Shown here: in pieces, positions 1-6,529 of the stretch | How positions within the stretch are numbered: the first letter of the stretch is position 1 | Layout: every line of letters starts with the position of its first letter | Assembly (NCBI GenBank): GCA_017511405.1 | Contig: JAFWKB010000018.1 | Location: forward strand, 1-6,866 | From: Candidatus Saccharimonadota bacterium | GTDB lineage: Bacteria; Patescibacteriota; Saccharimonadia; Saccharimonadales; Saccharimonadaceae | DNA length: 6,866 bases | Direction: 5' to 3' | The notes under the pieces: generated by a model | Databases searched by the model: none | What the model was told of the DNA's origin: nothing | What the model saw: the letters and a program-made list of their open reading frames with translations, nothing else | Program-made: the position numbers and the translations under genes

Positions 1-2
1 CC

Positions 3-143
3 AATCTCTCTCGATATCCTCGCTGCTCCGTCGTAGAAACCTCCCTTGGACCCGGAAAAGTCTACGACACAGGAGGCTTTGCCGCCTCAAATCCAGAGCA
101 ATTCGACATCGCCACAGATTGGACTATTCGGGATGGGATTTGA
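3..143 (+). CDS. C-terminal fragment of an unidentified protein, possibly 3D-domain-like
   Basis: This open frame enters from the left edge and ends at TGA 141-143; 46 residues are visible. It is preferred over the frame continuous with rsmA because its composition is protein-like and its stop overlaps the rsmA ATG. I do not recognise the family with confidence. The visible part contains DTGGFA (residues 23-28 of the fragment) followed about ten residues later by FDIATDW. An Asp-Thr-Gly-Gly followed by a hydrophobic-Asp strand recalls the 3D domain, named for three aspartates and found at the C-terminus of Firmicute YabE/RpfB-like cell-wall proteins. In Bacillus, yabE lies near ksgA and metS, which fits this position. 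The match is short, the usual residues after the last strand are absent, and other small beta-barrel folds are possible. The protein continues beyond the window, so signal peptide and upstream domains cannot be judged. Confidence 0.6.
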   Translation, partial: NLSRYPRCSVVETSLGPGKVYDTGGFAASNPEQFDIATDWTIRDGI

Positions 144-928
144 TGAAAAATATTAAATCCCTCGGCCAAAACTGGCTCAAAGACCGCCCGACCCTTGAAT
201 CAATTGCTGATTTAGTCACTGATTTTCCCGAAACCTCTCTAGAAAACCCGCCTAAACTCTGTATCGAAATAGGCCCTGGTCTCGGCACTCTCACCTCAAG
301 TCTTCTCAAACGCTTCGATAAAGTTTTTGCAATCGAGTTCGATTCAAACCTAGCTCAAAATCTGCCAAAATCTTTCCCAGGCAAAAACCTTACCGTCTTT
401 AACGAAGATATTTTGAAATTCGACTTCGACAAAATCGAAGAACCTTTTGTTGTAGCCGGAAATATTCCATATTATATCACTACTCCTATCATCGAAAAGC
501 TCCTCTCTCTTAAAAACAAACCTGAAAAAATTGTTCTTCTCGTTCAAAAAGAAGTCGCCGAAAAAATCAATAAAATACCTAGCAATTCTTCCCTAAGCAT
601 TTTTGTAGAGAATTTTGCCGACACATCCCTCGGACCAATCGTCCTCAAAAATCTTTTCACTCCTCCTCCAAAAGTCGATTCAAGAATCCTCATCCTCACT
701 CCTCATAATACCCCTAAAACTTCCAATTCAGAAATCCTCAACTTTATCCATAAGTGTTTTTCTAACCCGCGCAAAAAGCTCTCAACTAATCTCGCCTTGA
801 ACGGTTTCATCTCTAAAACTGAAGCCGAACAGCTCTTGACCGACTTGGGATTTGGCAAAAACGCCAGGCCATCAGACTTAAACCTCAACAATTACATAAT
901 GCTTGCTAAAAAACTGAAAAAAAGGTAA
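143..928 (+). CDS. rsmA: 16S rRNA (adenine(1518)-N6/adenine(1519)-N6)-dimethyltransferase RsmA (KsgA)
   Basis: RsmA uses S-adenosylmethionine to dimethylate the two adjacent adenosines in the helix 45 loop of 16S rRNA, a late step in 30S subunit maturation in the cytoplasm. The 261-residue product is near the usual 260-280. Visible motifs are the N-terminal SLGQNWLKD (6-14), SAM-binding motif I EIGPGLGTLT (42-51), AIEFD at the end of strand 2 (63-67), NEDILKFD (87-94), catalytic motif IV NIPYYIT (107-113), VQKEVAEKI (134-142), FTPPPKVDS (172-180) and the C-terminal NPRKKLSTNL (208-217). The segment between VQKEVAEKI and the next strand is a few residues shorter than usual. An in-frame TTG at 119 would add eight residues, but ATG 143 is preferred because it starts just before the conserved N-terminus and overlaps the previous stop (TGATG), implying translational coupling. 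No strong Shine-Dalgarno site precedes it. The next gene follows after 9 bases. Confidence 0.96.
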   Translation: MKNIKSLGQNWLKDRPTLESIADLVTDFPETSLENPPKLCIEIGPGLGTLTSSLLKRFDKVFAIEFDSNLAQNLPKSFPGKNLTVFNEDILKFDFDKIEEPFVVAGNIPYYITTPIIEKLLSLKNKPEKIVLLVQKEVAEKINKIPSNSSLSIFVENFADTSLGPIVLKNLFTPPPKVDSRILILTPHNTPKTSNSEILNFIHKCFSNPRKKLSTNLALNGFISKTEAEQLLTDLGFGKNARPSDLNLNNYIMLAKKLKKR

Positions 929-937
929 AATAAAAAT

Positions 938-1543
938 ATGAATAACGACTCTACTAATCTTACAAACCCCGCCGCGGCGGCCACTCCTCCTCTCTCCCCG
1001 ACCGCGCCCGACACAACAGCGACCGGACCGATAGCTCCCGTTTCTGGCCCGACAGAACCTTCTTCTGCAGCTACCGTTACTCCCCTCGCCCAAGAACAAC
1101 CTTCGGCCCCGTCCGTCCCTCCCAACGCCCCGACAATCGATCCCTCGCTTCTTCAACAAGCAATTAACGACGTCCCCGAAGAAGCCGCTTCTACCACTCC
1201 TCCAGTCCCTTCCGCTATACCTGTTGACAATTTAACCCCGCCCACTGAGCCGACCGCTCCGACACCGGGACAACCCTCTTCTGACTCTAATCCATCTCCC
1301 TTCTTAAACGCGGCCCCTACCGCAGATTTCTCAACCCCTGCTACCACACCGGCTCCCGACCAAAAAACTCCCCCCAACGTCGCCTTCAACGATCCTGCCG
1401 ATGCCCCCGAAAAACCGGGCACAATCCATTTTAAAAAACCCGCCTTCCTCGAAGGAAGAAAAATTAACCCAGTTTATCTAATCGTTGGCGGTGGCGGAAT
1501 TATTATTGTCGTTCTTATCTTAGTCTTAGCCTTCGTGCTTTAA
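938..1543 (+). CDS. Pro/Ala/Thr/Ser-rich protein with a C-terminal membrane anchor, function unknown
   Basis: I recognise no family. The 201-residue product has 40 prolines and otherwise mostly Ala, Thr and Ser. It is acidic: no Lys or Arg occurs before residue 143, while Asp and Glu are scattered throughout. Residues 1-160 are therefore probably disordered. A basic patch (KKPAFLEGRK, 166-175) precedes one hydrophobic helix at about 179-201, with a GGGG at 184-187, and the protein ends at the helix. There is no N-terminal signal peptide. By the positive-inside rule the disordered part would face the cytoplasm, as in a tail-anchored protein; the opposite topology cannot be excluded. The start is the first ATG after rsmA, with a weak AAAGG (921-925) inside the end of rsmA. 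It sits between rsmA and metG with gaps of 9 and 16 bases, so it is probably co-transcribed with them. Local GC content is visibly raised by Pro and Ala codons. Confidence 0.85.
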   Translation: MNNDSTNLTNPAAAATPPLSPTAPDTTATGPIAPVSGPTEPSSAATVTPLAQEQPSAPSVPPNAPTIDPSLLQQAINDVPEEAASTTPPVPSAIPVDNLTPPTEPTAPTPGQPSSDSNPSPFLNAAPTADFSTPATTPAPDQKTPPNVAFNDPADAPEKPGTIHFKKPAFLEGRKINPVYLIVGGGGIIIVVLILVLAFVL

Positions 1544-1559
1544 TCTTCTTTTTTAACCT

Positions 1560-2999
1560 ATGTCCAAATCCCTCTATCTTACCACTGCTATCCCTTACGT
1601 AAACGGCACTCCCCATGTCGGTCACGCTCTAGATTACTGTATTGCCGATGTTTATTATCGTTACCAAACATCTCTCGGCAATCAAGTCCGTTTCCAAGCT
1701 GGAACTGACGAACATGGCAACAAGATTGCTGAAAAAGCCAAGTCCGCCGGAATCCCCGTCGAAGAATATGTCACTCAAAATTCTAACGTCTTTCGCGATT
1801 TTATTAAAAAATTAGACGTTGAACCAACCGATTTTATCCGTACTACAGACCCAGACCACATCCGTAGATGTCAAGAAATTTGGGAAAAAATCTCTCCCTA
1901 CATTTATTCTTCCACCTACGAAGGTTGGTATTGTACTGGCTGTGAAAGTTTCATCACTGACAAAGAATACGAAGAAAATCACGGCATCTGCCCAGACCAC
2001 AAAACTCCCTACGAAAATCTTTCCGAAAAAAACTACTACTTGAAAATTTCCGCCTTCCGAGACAAAATCAAGTCCAAAATCGAATCCGACGAGCTTAAAA
2101 TCCTCCCTGAATTCCGTAAAAAAGAAATTCTTAACTTAATTGACGACGCACCTGACGTCTCAATTTCTCGTCCTAAAAAGAGCCTTACCTGGGGAATCCC
2201 CGTCCCAAATAACGAAGACCAAGTCATGTATGTCTGGCTCGACGCTTTATCTAACTACATCACCGTCCTCGGTTTCCCAGAAAACGACATTTCCGACTTT
2301 TGGCCTGCAGATTTGCAAGTTATCGGAAAAGATGTTCTACGTTTTCACGCAATCATCTGGCCAACCATGCTTCTCGCCCTAAACCTACCCCTCCCTAAAG
2401 TCATCCTCTGTCACGGCCACGTTCTCTCTAATGGCCAAAAAATGTCCAAATCCGTCGGCAACGTCGTAAATCCCCTCGACATTCTCGAAAAATACGGTTC
2501 CGAACCCTTCCGCTATTTCTTCTTGCGTCACATCGACACTTTTGCCGACTCCGATTTTACATGGGAAAAATTCGACGCCGCCTATTCTGGAGAATTAGCA
2601 AACGACCTCGGAAACCTCATCAGTCGCCTTTCTACGCTCTGCGCAAAAAATTCCGTCTCCTTGATCGATTCAAAAACCTCCTTAGAAAACCTTAAACAAT
2701 CCGCCCTCTCCGACCAAAATTACAAAGACCTCATGAACTCCTTCGAATTCTCTAAAGCCCTCGATTATATATGGAGTAAAATTCAGAACCTCAACAAAAA
2801 AATTGACGAAGAAAAACCATGGGCGCTCGCTAAAACCAATCCGAAAAAAGCTCAAGAATCTCTAAAAAACCTTGCACATAATCTCGTCGAAACCTCTTTC
2901 TTATTGGCGCCTTTCCTCCCGGAAACAGCTCAAAAAATCCAAGAAATCTTCTCTCAAGAAACCATCACCCCTCCGGCTCCTCTTTTTCCTAAATTTTAG
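1560..2999 (+). CDS. metG: Methionyl-tRNA synthetase, short form without the C-terminal tRNA-binding domain
   Basis: MetRS is a class I aminoacyl-tRNA synthetase that activates methionine with ATP and charges initiator and elongator tRNA-Met. The 479-residue protein shows the HIGH-type motif HVGH (19-22) in PYVNGTPHVGHA and GTDEHGNKIAEKA (48-60). The connective-peptide zinc knuckle has ligands Cys125, Cys128, Cys144 and His147. Further on are SISRP (201-205), WGIPVPN (211-217), YVWLDALSNYI (224-234), GKDVLRFHAIIWP (256-268) and KMSKS (294-298). The anticodon-binding helical domain follows, with the conserved EKPWALAK (418-425). The protein stops straight after PLFPKF, the usual end of the anticodon domain, so the EMAP/Arc1p-like tRNA-binding module found in many longer bacterial MetRS is absent. 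The A/T-rich 16-base gap before ATG has no Shine-Dalgarno site, so translation may depend on coupling to the upstream gene. No convincing terminator hairpin follows the TAG stop. Confidence 0.97.
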   Translation: MSKSLYLTTAIPYVNGTPHVGHALDYCIADVYYRYQTSLGNQVRFQAGTDEHGNKIAEKAKSAGIPVEEYVTQNSNVFRDFIKKLDVEPTDFIRTTDPDHIRRCQEIWEKISPYIYSSTYEGWYCTGCESFITDKEYEENHGICPDHKTPYENLSEKNYYLKISAFRDKIKSKIESDELKILPEFRKKEILNLIDDAPDVSISRPKKSLTWGIPVPNNEDQVMYVWLDALSNYITVLGFPENDISDFWPADLQVIGKDVLRFHAIIWPTMLLALNLPLPKVILCHGHVLSNGQKMSKSVGNVVNPLDILEKYGSEPFRYFFLRHIDTFADSDFTWEKFDAAYSGELANDLGNLISRLSTLCAKNSVSLIDSKTSLENLKQSALSDQNYKDLMNSFEFSKALDYIWSKIQNLNKKIDEEKPWALAKTNPKKAQESLKNLAHNLVETSFLLAPFLPETAQKIQEIFSQETITPPAPLFPKF

Positions 3000-3033
3000 T
3001 CCCCAAGAATTCAAGAATATAGCCTATCCTCTC

Positions 3034-3062
3034 ATTATAGCACACTTTCCTAAAAAAGTCAA
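3034..3062 (-). promoter_or_regulatory. Leftward sigma70-type promoter, antisense to the metG 3' end
   Basis: On the minus strand TTGACT (3062-3057) is followed after exactly 17 bases by TATAAT (3039-3034). TGC precedes the -10 box, giving an extended -10. This is the best consensus match I see in the window. Transcription would begin near 3027 and run into the end of metG. No convincing minus-strand gene lies downstream; after a GGAGGGG-like stretch there is only a frame of a few codons. It may make an antisense or small RNA, be left over from a lost divergent gene, or be inactive. Confidence 0.55.
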
Positions 3063-3081
3063 GTCTGCCAGCCTCGCCCTC

Positions 3082-3110
3082 TAGACAAAAGTCAATTTTT
3101 AGATTATAAT
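3082..3110 (+). promoter_or_regulatory. uvrA promoter
   Basis: TAGACA (3082-3087, five of six matches to TTGACA) and TATAAT (3105-3110, six of six) are separated by 17 bases. Transcription should start at about 3116-3121, at or within a few bases of ATG 3121, so the uvrA mRNA is probably leaderless. The promoter separates uvrA from the metG operon. No recognisable LexA-type SOS box overlaps it. Confidence 0.75.
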
Positions 3111-3120
3111 GTATAAGTTT

Positions 3121-5994
3121 ATGGAAGAGAATTATATCAAAATTCGCGGAGCTCGCCAACACAATCTTAAAAACATTGACGTCGACATTCCTCGCGACAA
3201 ACTCGTCATCATCACTGGTCTCTCTGGCTCGGGGAAATCCTCCCTCGCCTTTGACACGATTTATGCCGAAGGTCAACGTCGCTATGTCGAATCTCTCTCT
3301 TCTTATGCTCGAATGTTTCTCGGAGTCATGGATAAACCAGACGTCGACACGATAACCGGCCTCTCTCCAGCCATCTCTATTGACCAAAAATCCACTTCCC
3401 GCAACCCTCGCTCGACCGTTGCGACCGTGACTGAGGTTTACGATTATCTCCGCCTTCTTTTCGCAAGAGTCGGCGTCCCCCACTGTCCAATTTGCCACCG
3501 CCCCGTCTCTCGTCGTTCCGTCGAAGATATCGTCGACGAAGTTTTGAAGCTACCTCTCGGTTCAAAGCTTATCCTTCTCGCTCCCATCGTCCAACAAAAG
3601 AAGGGCGAATTCGCGCACATCCCCGACCAATACATCTCCAAAGGCTTCTCTCGTGTTCGTGTCGACGGAATCATTTACGCCCTAGACGAATTCCCATCTC
3701 TCGAGAAAAACGAGCGTCACGATATCGAACTCGTCGTCGACCGCTTCATCCTTTCTCCCGATTTAACCTCTCGCATCTCTAACTCAGTCGAACAAGCCCT
3801 CGAACTCGGACAGGGAATTATCAAGCTCCTGAGAATCAATGACAATTCCACCTCAATTTCCGACAAAGGTGTCAAAGATTCCGAGGTATTCTCCTTTTCT
3901 CAACGCTATGCTTGTAGTCTCCACCCCGACGAGCTAATCCCCGAACTTACCCCGCGGCTTTTTTCCTTTAACGCTCCCGAAGGAGCTTGCCCGACTTGTA
4001 CCGGCCTCGGAAGCCGCATGGAAATCGACCCCGCTCTCGTTTTTAATCCAAATTTAACTATCGCCGAAGGCGGAATTCGCCCCTTCAATCGTATATCTTA
4101 CGATTCATATTGGCTTAAACGTCTCGCCATGGTAGGGGAACGCCACGGATTCTCAATCCACGTTCCAATCCGCGACCTCTCTCCCGAACATATCGAAAAA
4201 ATCCTTTATGGAACAGGTGAAGAAAAATATCAAGTCACCGTCTCTGGCCGCGGAAAATTCGCCGCCGGCACAGTTTACGAAACTACCTTCGAAGGCGTAA
4301 TTCCTAATCTCGAACGTCGCTACAACAATCCCGACGTTTCTGAGTTCGTCAAAAAAGACATTGAGCGATTCATGCGCGTCCGCGAGTGCCAAACCTGCCA
4401 CGGCGCCCGCCTTAAACCCGTCGTTCTCGCCGTCACGATTCACGACCTCAATATCATCGATATGTGCTCGATGGACGTTGACTCCGCCCTAGAAATCCTT
4501 AATCAAGACCTCCAATTCACACCTGAAGAGCACTTAATTGCCGATCCAATTCTTAAAGAAATTCGCGAACGCGTCAAATTTATGCAGGATGTCGGACTCG
4601 GCTATCTCGAACTCGGTCGCGCCGCCAATACCCTCTCCGGGGGAGAAGCCCAACGTATTCGTCTCGCCACCCAGATTGGCTCCGGCCTCCAAGGCGTCCT
4701 CTATGTCCTCGATGAACCTTCAATTGGCCTTCACCAACGCGACAACGACAAATTAATCGCCACCCTTAAGCATCTCCGCGACCTAAAAAATACCGTCCTT
4801 GTCGTTGAACACGACGAGGATACTATGCTTGCTTCCGATTATATCATCGATATCGGCCCCTTCGCTGGCTCAAAAGGAGGCCAACTCGTCGCCGCTGGTA
4901 CTCCCGAAGAAATTATTAATAATCCTAACTCAATTACCGGGAAATATCTCAAAGGTACTCTTAAAATCGACACTCCTAAAAAACGCCGTAAGGCCAAAAA
5001 AGATAAGTTCTTGACCGTTGTCGGAGCTCGCGAGAATAATCTCAAAAATCTCACCGTAAAATTCCCACTTGGCGTCATGACCGTAGTTTCCGGCGTTTCT
5101 GGCTCCGGAAAATCCACCCTTGTTAACGAAATTGTCGCTAAGGAACTCCAAGCTCGCCTTAATCACGCTCAAACCGTTCCCGGCCTCCACGACCGCATTG
5201 AGGGGATTGAGAATCTCGACAAAGTCGTCATCGTTGACCAATCCCCAATCGGCCGCACTCCTCGCTCAAACCCCGCAACCTACACCGGAGTTTTTACCGC
5301 CATCCGCGAGCTTTACGCATCCCAACCCGAAGCAGAAATTCGCGGCTATAAATCCGGACGCTTCTCATTCAACGTTAAAGGCGGCCGCTGTGAAGCCTGT
5401 CAAGGCGACGGCGTCAATAAAATCGAAATGCATTTTCTCCCCGACGTTTATGTAACTTGTCCCACCTGTCATGGCCGCCGCTACAACCGTGAAGCTCTCG
5501 AAGTAAAATACAAAGGCAAAGATATCTCCGAAGTCCTCAATATGACCATCGATGAAGCGGTCGAATTCTTTAAAAATATCCCCGCGATTTACAACAAACT
5601 CAAAACACTCGAAGAGGTCGGCCTTGGTTACATTCGTCTCGGCCAACCCGCCACCACCTTCTCTGGCGGAGAAGCTCAACGCATCAAGCTCGCCACCGAA
5701 CTTTCTCGACGCTCCACCGGAAAAACTCTATACATCCTCGACGAGCCGACCACCGGTCTTCATACTGACGACGTCAAACGCCTCCTCGCCATCCTCGACA
5801 AACTCGTTTCTGGCGGAAATTCCATGATTATCATTGAACACAATCTTCATGTTATCAAATCCGCCGACTGGATTATCGACATGGGCCCCGAAGGTGGACA
5901 AGGCGGCGGTCAAGTTGTCGCTACTGGCACCCCTGAAGAAATCGCTAAATCTTCCCAAACCCCAACCGGCGAATTTCTCAAAAAATATCTCTAA
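3121..5994 (+). CDS. uvrA: Excinuclease ABC subunit A (UvrA)
   Basis: UvrA is the dimeric ABC-type ATPase that finds bulky DNA lesions and loads UvrB in nucleotide excision repair. The 957-residue product is full length, with two complete ABC halves. The first has Walker A GLSGSGKSS (33-41), GLSPAISIDQKS (80-91), signature LSGGEAQR (505-512) and Walker B LYVLDEPS (527-534). The second has Walker A GVSGSGKST (658-666), signature FSGGEAQR (847-854) and Walker B LYILDEPT (870-877). Likely metal-binding pairs are Cys122/Cys125, then Cys265/His268 with Cys290/Cys293, then Cys423/Cys426. The C-terminal zinc finger has Cys757, Cys760, Cys780 and Cys783. A Cys-x2-His half-site occurs in other UvrA proteins and is not a defect. 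A basic linker (about 616-629) joins the halves. An in-frame ATG at 3109 lies inside the -10 box, and ATG 3121 starts MEENYIKIRGARQHNLKN as the family expects. No Shine-Dalgarno site is present. Confidence 0.98.
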   Translation: MEENYIKIRGARQHNLKNIDVDIPRDKLVIITGLSGSGKSSLAFDTIYAEGQRRYVESLSSYARMFLGVMDKPDVDTITGLSPAISIDQKSTSRNPRSTVATVTEVYDYLRLLFARVGVPHCPICHRPVSRRSVEDIVDEVLKLPLGSKLILLAPIVQQKKGEFAHIPDQYISKGFSRVRVDGIIYALDEFPSLEKNERHDIELVVDRFILSPDLTSRISNSVEQALELGQGIIKLLRINDNSTSISDKGVKDSEVFSFSQRYACSLHPDELIPELTPRLFSFNAPEGACPTCTGLGSRMEIDPALVFNPNLTIAEGGIRPFNRISYDSYWLKRLAMVGERHGFSIHVPIRDLSPEHIEKILYGTGEEKYQVTVSGRGKFAAGTVYETTFEGVIPNLERRYNNPDVSEFVKKDIERFMRVRECQTCHGARLKPVVLAVTIHDLNIIDMCSMDVDSALEILNQDLQFTPEEHLIADPILKEIRERVKFMQDVGLGYLELGRAANTLSGGEAQRIRLATQIGSGLQGVLYVLDEPSIGLHQRDNDKLIATLKHLRDLKNTVLVVEHDEDTMLASDYIIDIGPFAGSKGGQLVAAGTPEEIINNPNSITGKYLKGTLKIDTPKKRRKAKKDKFLTVVGARENNLKNLTVKFPLGVMTVVSGVSGSGKSTLVNEIVAKELQARLNHAQTVPGLHDRIEGIENLDKVVIVDQSPIGRTPRSNPATYTGVFTAIRELYASQPEAEIRGYKSGRFSFNVKGGRCEACQGDGVNKIEMHFLPDVYVTCPTCHGRRYNREALEVKYKGKDISEVLNMTIDEAVEFFKNIPAIYNKLKTLEEVGLGYIRLGQPATTFSGGEAQRIKLATELSRRSTGKTLYILDEPTTGLHTDDVKRLLAILDKLVSGGNSMIIIEHNLHVIKSADWIIDMGPEGGQGGGQVVATGTPEEIAKSSQTPTGEFLKKYL

Positions 5995-6006
5995 TCCTTA
6001 AAATTC

Positions 6007-6052
6007 CCTTAAACTAGCCCCTCTCTTGCTTTCTTTTCTTGATAGTTTAAGG
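6007..6052. repeat. Perfect 10-bp inverted repeat next to a -10 box
   Basis: CCTTAAACTA (6007-6016) and TAGTTTAAGG (6043-6052) are exact reverse complements separated by 26 pyrimidine-rich bases. The right arm directly abuts TATAAT 6053-6058. A further direct CCTTAAA lies at 5996-6002, 11 bases before the left arm. This could be an operator pair controlling the downstream gene, or an RNA stem at the end of the uvrA transcript. No T-run follows the right arm, which argues against a standard terminator. Confidence 0.6.
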
Positions 6053-6058
6053 TATAAT
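6053..6058 (+). promoter_or_regulatory. -10 box of a promoter for the small gene downstream
   Basis: TATAAT matches the consensus fully. At the expected 16-18 base distance the upstream sequence is a T/C run with no good -35 box, and no TG gives an extended -10. A promoter weak by itself and dependent on, or blocked by, a protein at the adjacent inverted repeat would fit. The predicted start near 6065 leaves a leader of roughly 48 bases. Confidence 0.5.
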
Positions 6059-6096
6059 TTACATTCGAGTTCTACTAACTAGCACTTTTTTACAGG

Positions 6097-6108
6097 AAGG
6101 AAGGTGAT
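6097..6108 (+). promoter_or_regulatory. Extended Shine-Dalgarno site that decides the start codon
   Basis: AAGGAAGGTGAT resembles AAGGAGGTGAT, the full complement of the usual 16S rRNA 3' end, with one extra A. The GGAAGG core ends 8 bases before TTG 6113 but would overlap GTG 6104, which favours TTG as the start. Confidence 0.6.
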
Positions 6109-6112
6109 TTGT

Positions 6113-6529
6113 TTGTTCAGTTTTAAAACCCCTGAGGGTCAAAGCGGAATCATTCGTTTTCTCGGCAATTATTTTCGAGGCAACCCCATCTCAACCGAAG
6201 AAGCAACCGAATTCCTCGACTCAATGCTCGGAGCTAAACAATGTCAGGGCGTCACAATCGGCGTCACGATACTCATACAGAACAATGAAGTCGACACCCT
6301 CCGTCATCTCTTCGAAAAGCATCTCAGAAAAGAGAACTATCTCGATTTAGAAAGTGATTTTGCAAAAGAACTTGGGATGACACTCTCCAGCTTCGACCAT
6401 CGCCTTGGCGACATTGGACAGGCGATCGCTAAAAATGTCTCCGAATACGAAGAAGAACCCGACAATCAGCGTTTCGTCTCGCTCGAAGACCTCGCAATCA
6501 CCCCCTCAAAATCCCCCTCCAATCCTTAA
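6113..6529 (+). CDS. Small unrecognised protein with a helix-turn-helix-like segment
   Basis: I do not recognise this 138-residue protein. It looks soluble, with no signal peptide or membrane helix. An N-terminal region (about 1-60) contains a hydrophobic strand-like stretch (VTIGVTILI). A charged helical middle (about 61-80) follows, then FAKELGMTLSSFDHRLGDI (84-102), whose ELGMT-x-SS-x2-HRL pattern resembles the helix-turn-helix of many small transcription regulators. The tail is acidic (YEEEPD) and ends in a Ser/Pro-rich stretch. The family is not established, and the helix-turn-helix reading is pattern recognition only. TTG 6113 is preferred over GTG 6104 because of Shine-Dalgarno spacing; the alternative adds three residues. 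The gene has its own -10 box, inverted repeat and terminator, so it appears to be a single-gene unit. C/T-rich codon use like its neighbours gives no sign of recent transfer. If it binds DNA, the palindrome at its promoter is a natural candidate for self-regulation. Confidence 0.75.
   Translation: MFSFKTPEGQSGIIRFLGNYFRGNPISTEEATEFLDSMLGAKQCQGVTIGVTILIQNNEVDTLRHLFEKHLRKENYLDLESDFAKELGMTLSSFDHRLGDIGQAIAKNVSEYEEEPDNQRFVSLEDLAITPSKSPSNP

Noticed and set aside
119..145. TTG 119 as the rsmA start
   Set aside because: It would place eight non-conserved residues before MKNIKSLGQN and overlap the upstream frame by 25 bases; ATG 143 overlaps the stop in the usual TGATG manner.
265..272. Cys-x2-His in place of Cys-x2-Cys in the first UvrA zinc module (residue numbers 265-268)
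   Set aside because: This half-site variant occurs in many UvrA proteins, so it is not evidence of a degraded or novel enzyme.
878..1422. Minus-strand Gly/Arg/Val-rich open frames opposite the proline-rich gene
   Set aside because: Their composition is what reverse reading of Pro/Ala/Thr codons gives, and nothing protein-like is seen.
3000..3081. Intrinsic terminator after metG
   Set aside because: Only short arms of four or five bases can be paired, none followed by a T-run on the + strand.
3109..3120. ATG 3109 as the uvrA start
   Set aside because: It lies within the TATAAT box, and the four extra residues precede the family's usual N-terminus.
2989..3498. 169-residue minus-strand open frame over the uvrA 5' end
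   Set aside because: It lies opposite the conserved N-terminal region of uvrA, has a low-complexity Arg/Gly/Asp-type composition and shows no recognisable motif. The leftward promoter at 3034-3062 lies near its 3' end and could not drive it.
6007..6060. Inverted repeat as a standard intrinsic terminator of uvrA
   Set aside because: The loop is 26 bases, the stem is A/T-rich and no T-run follows; a TATAAT box follows instead. A role in termination is not fully excluded.
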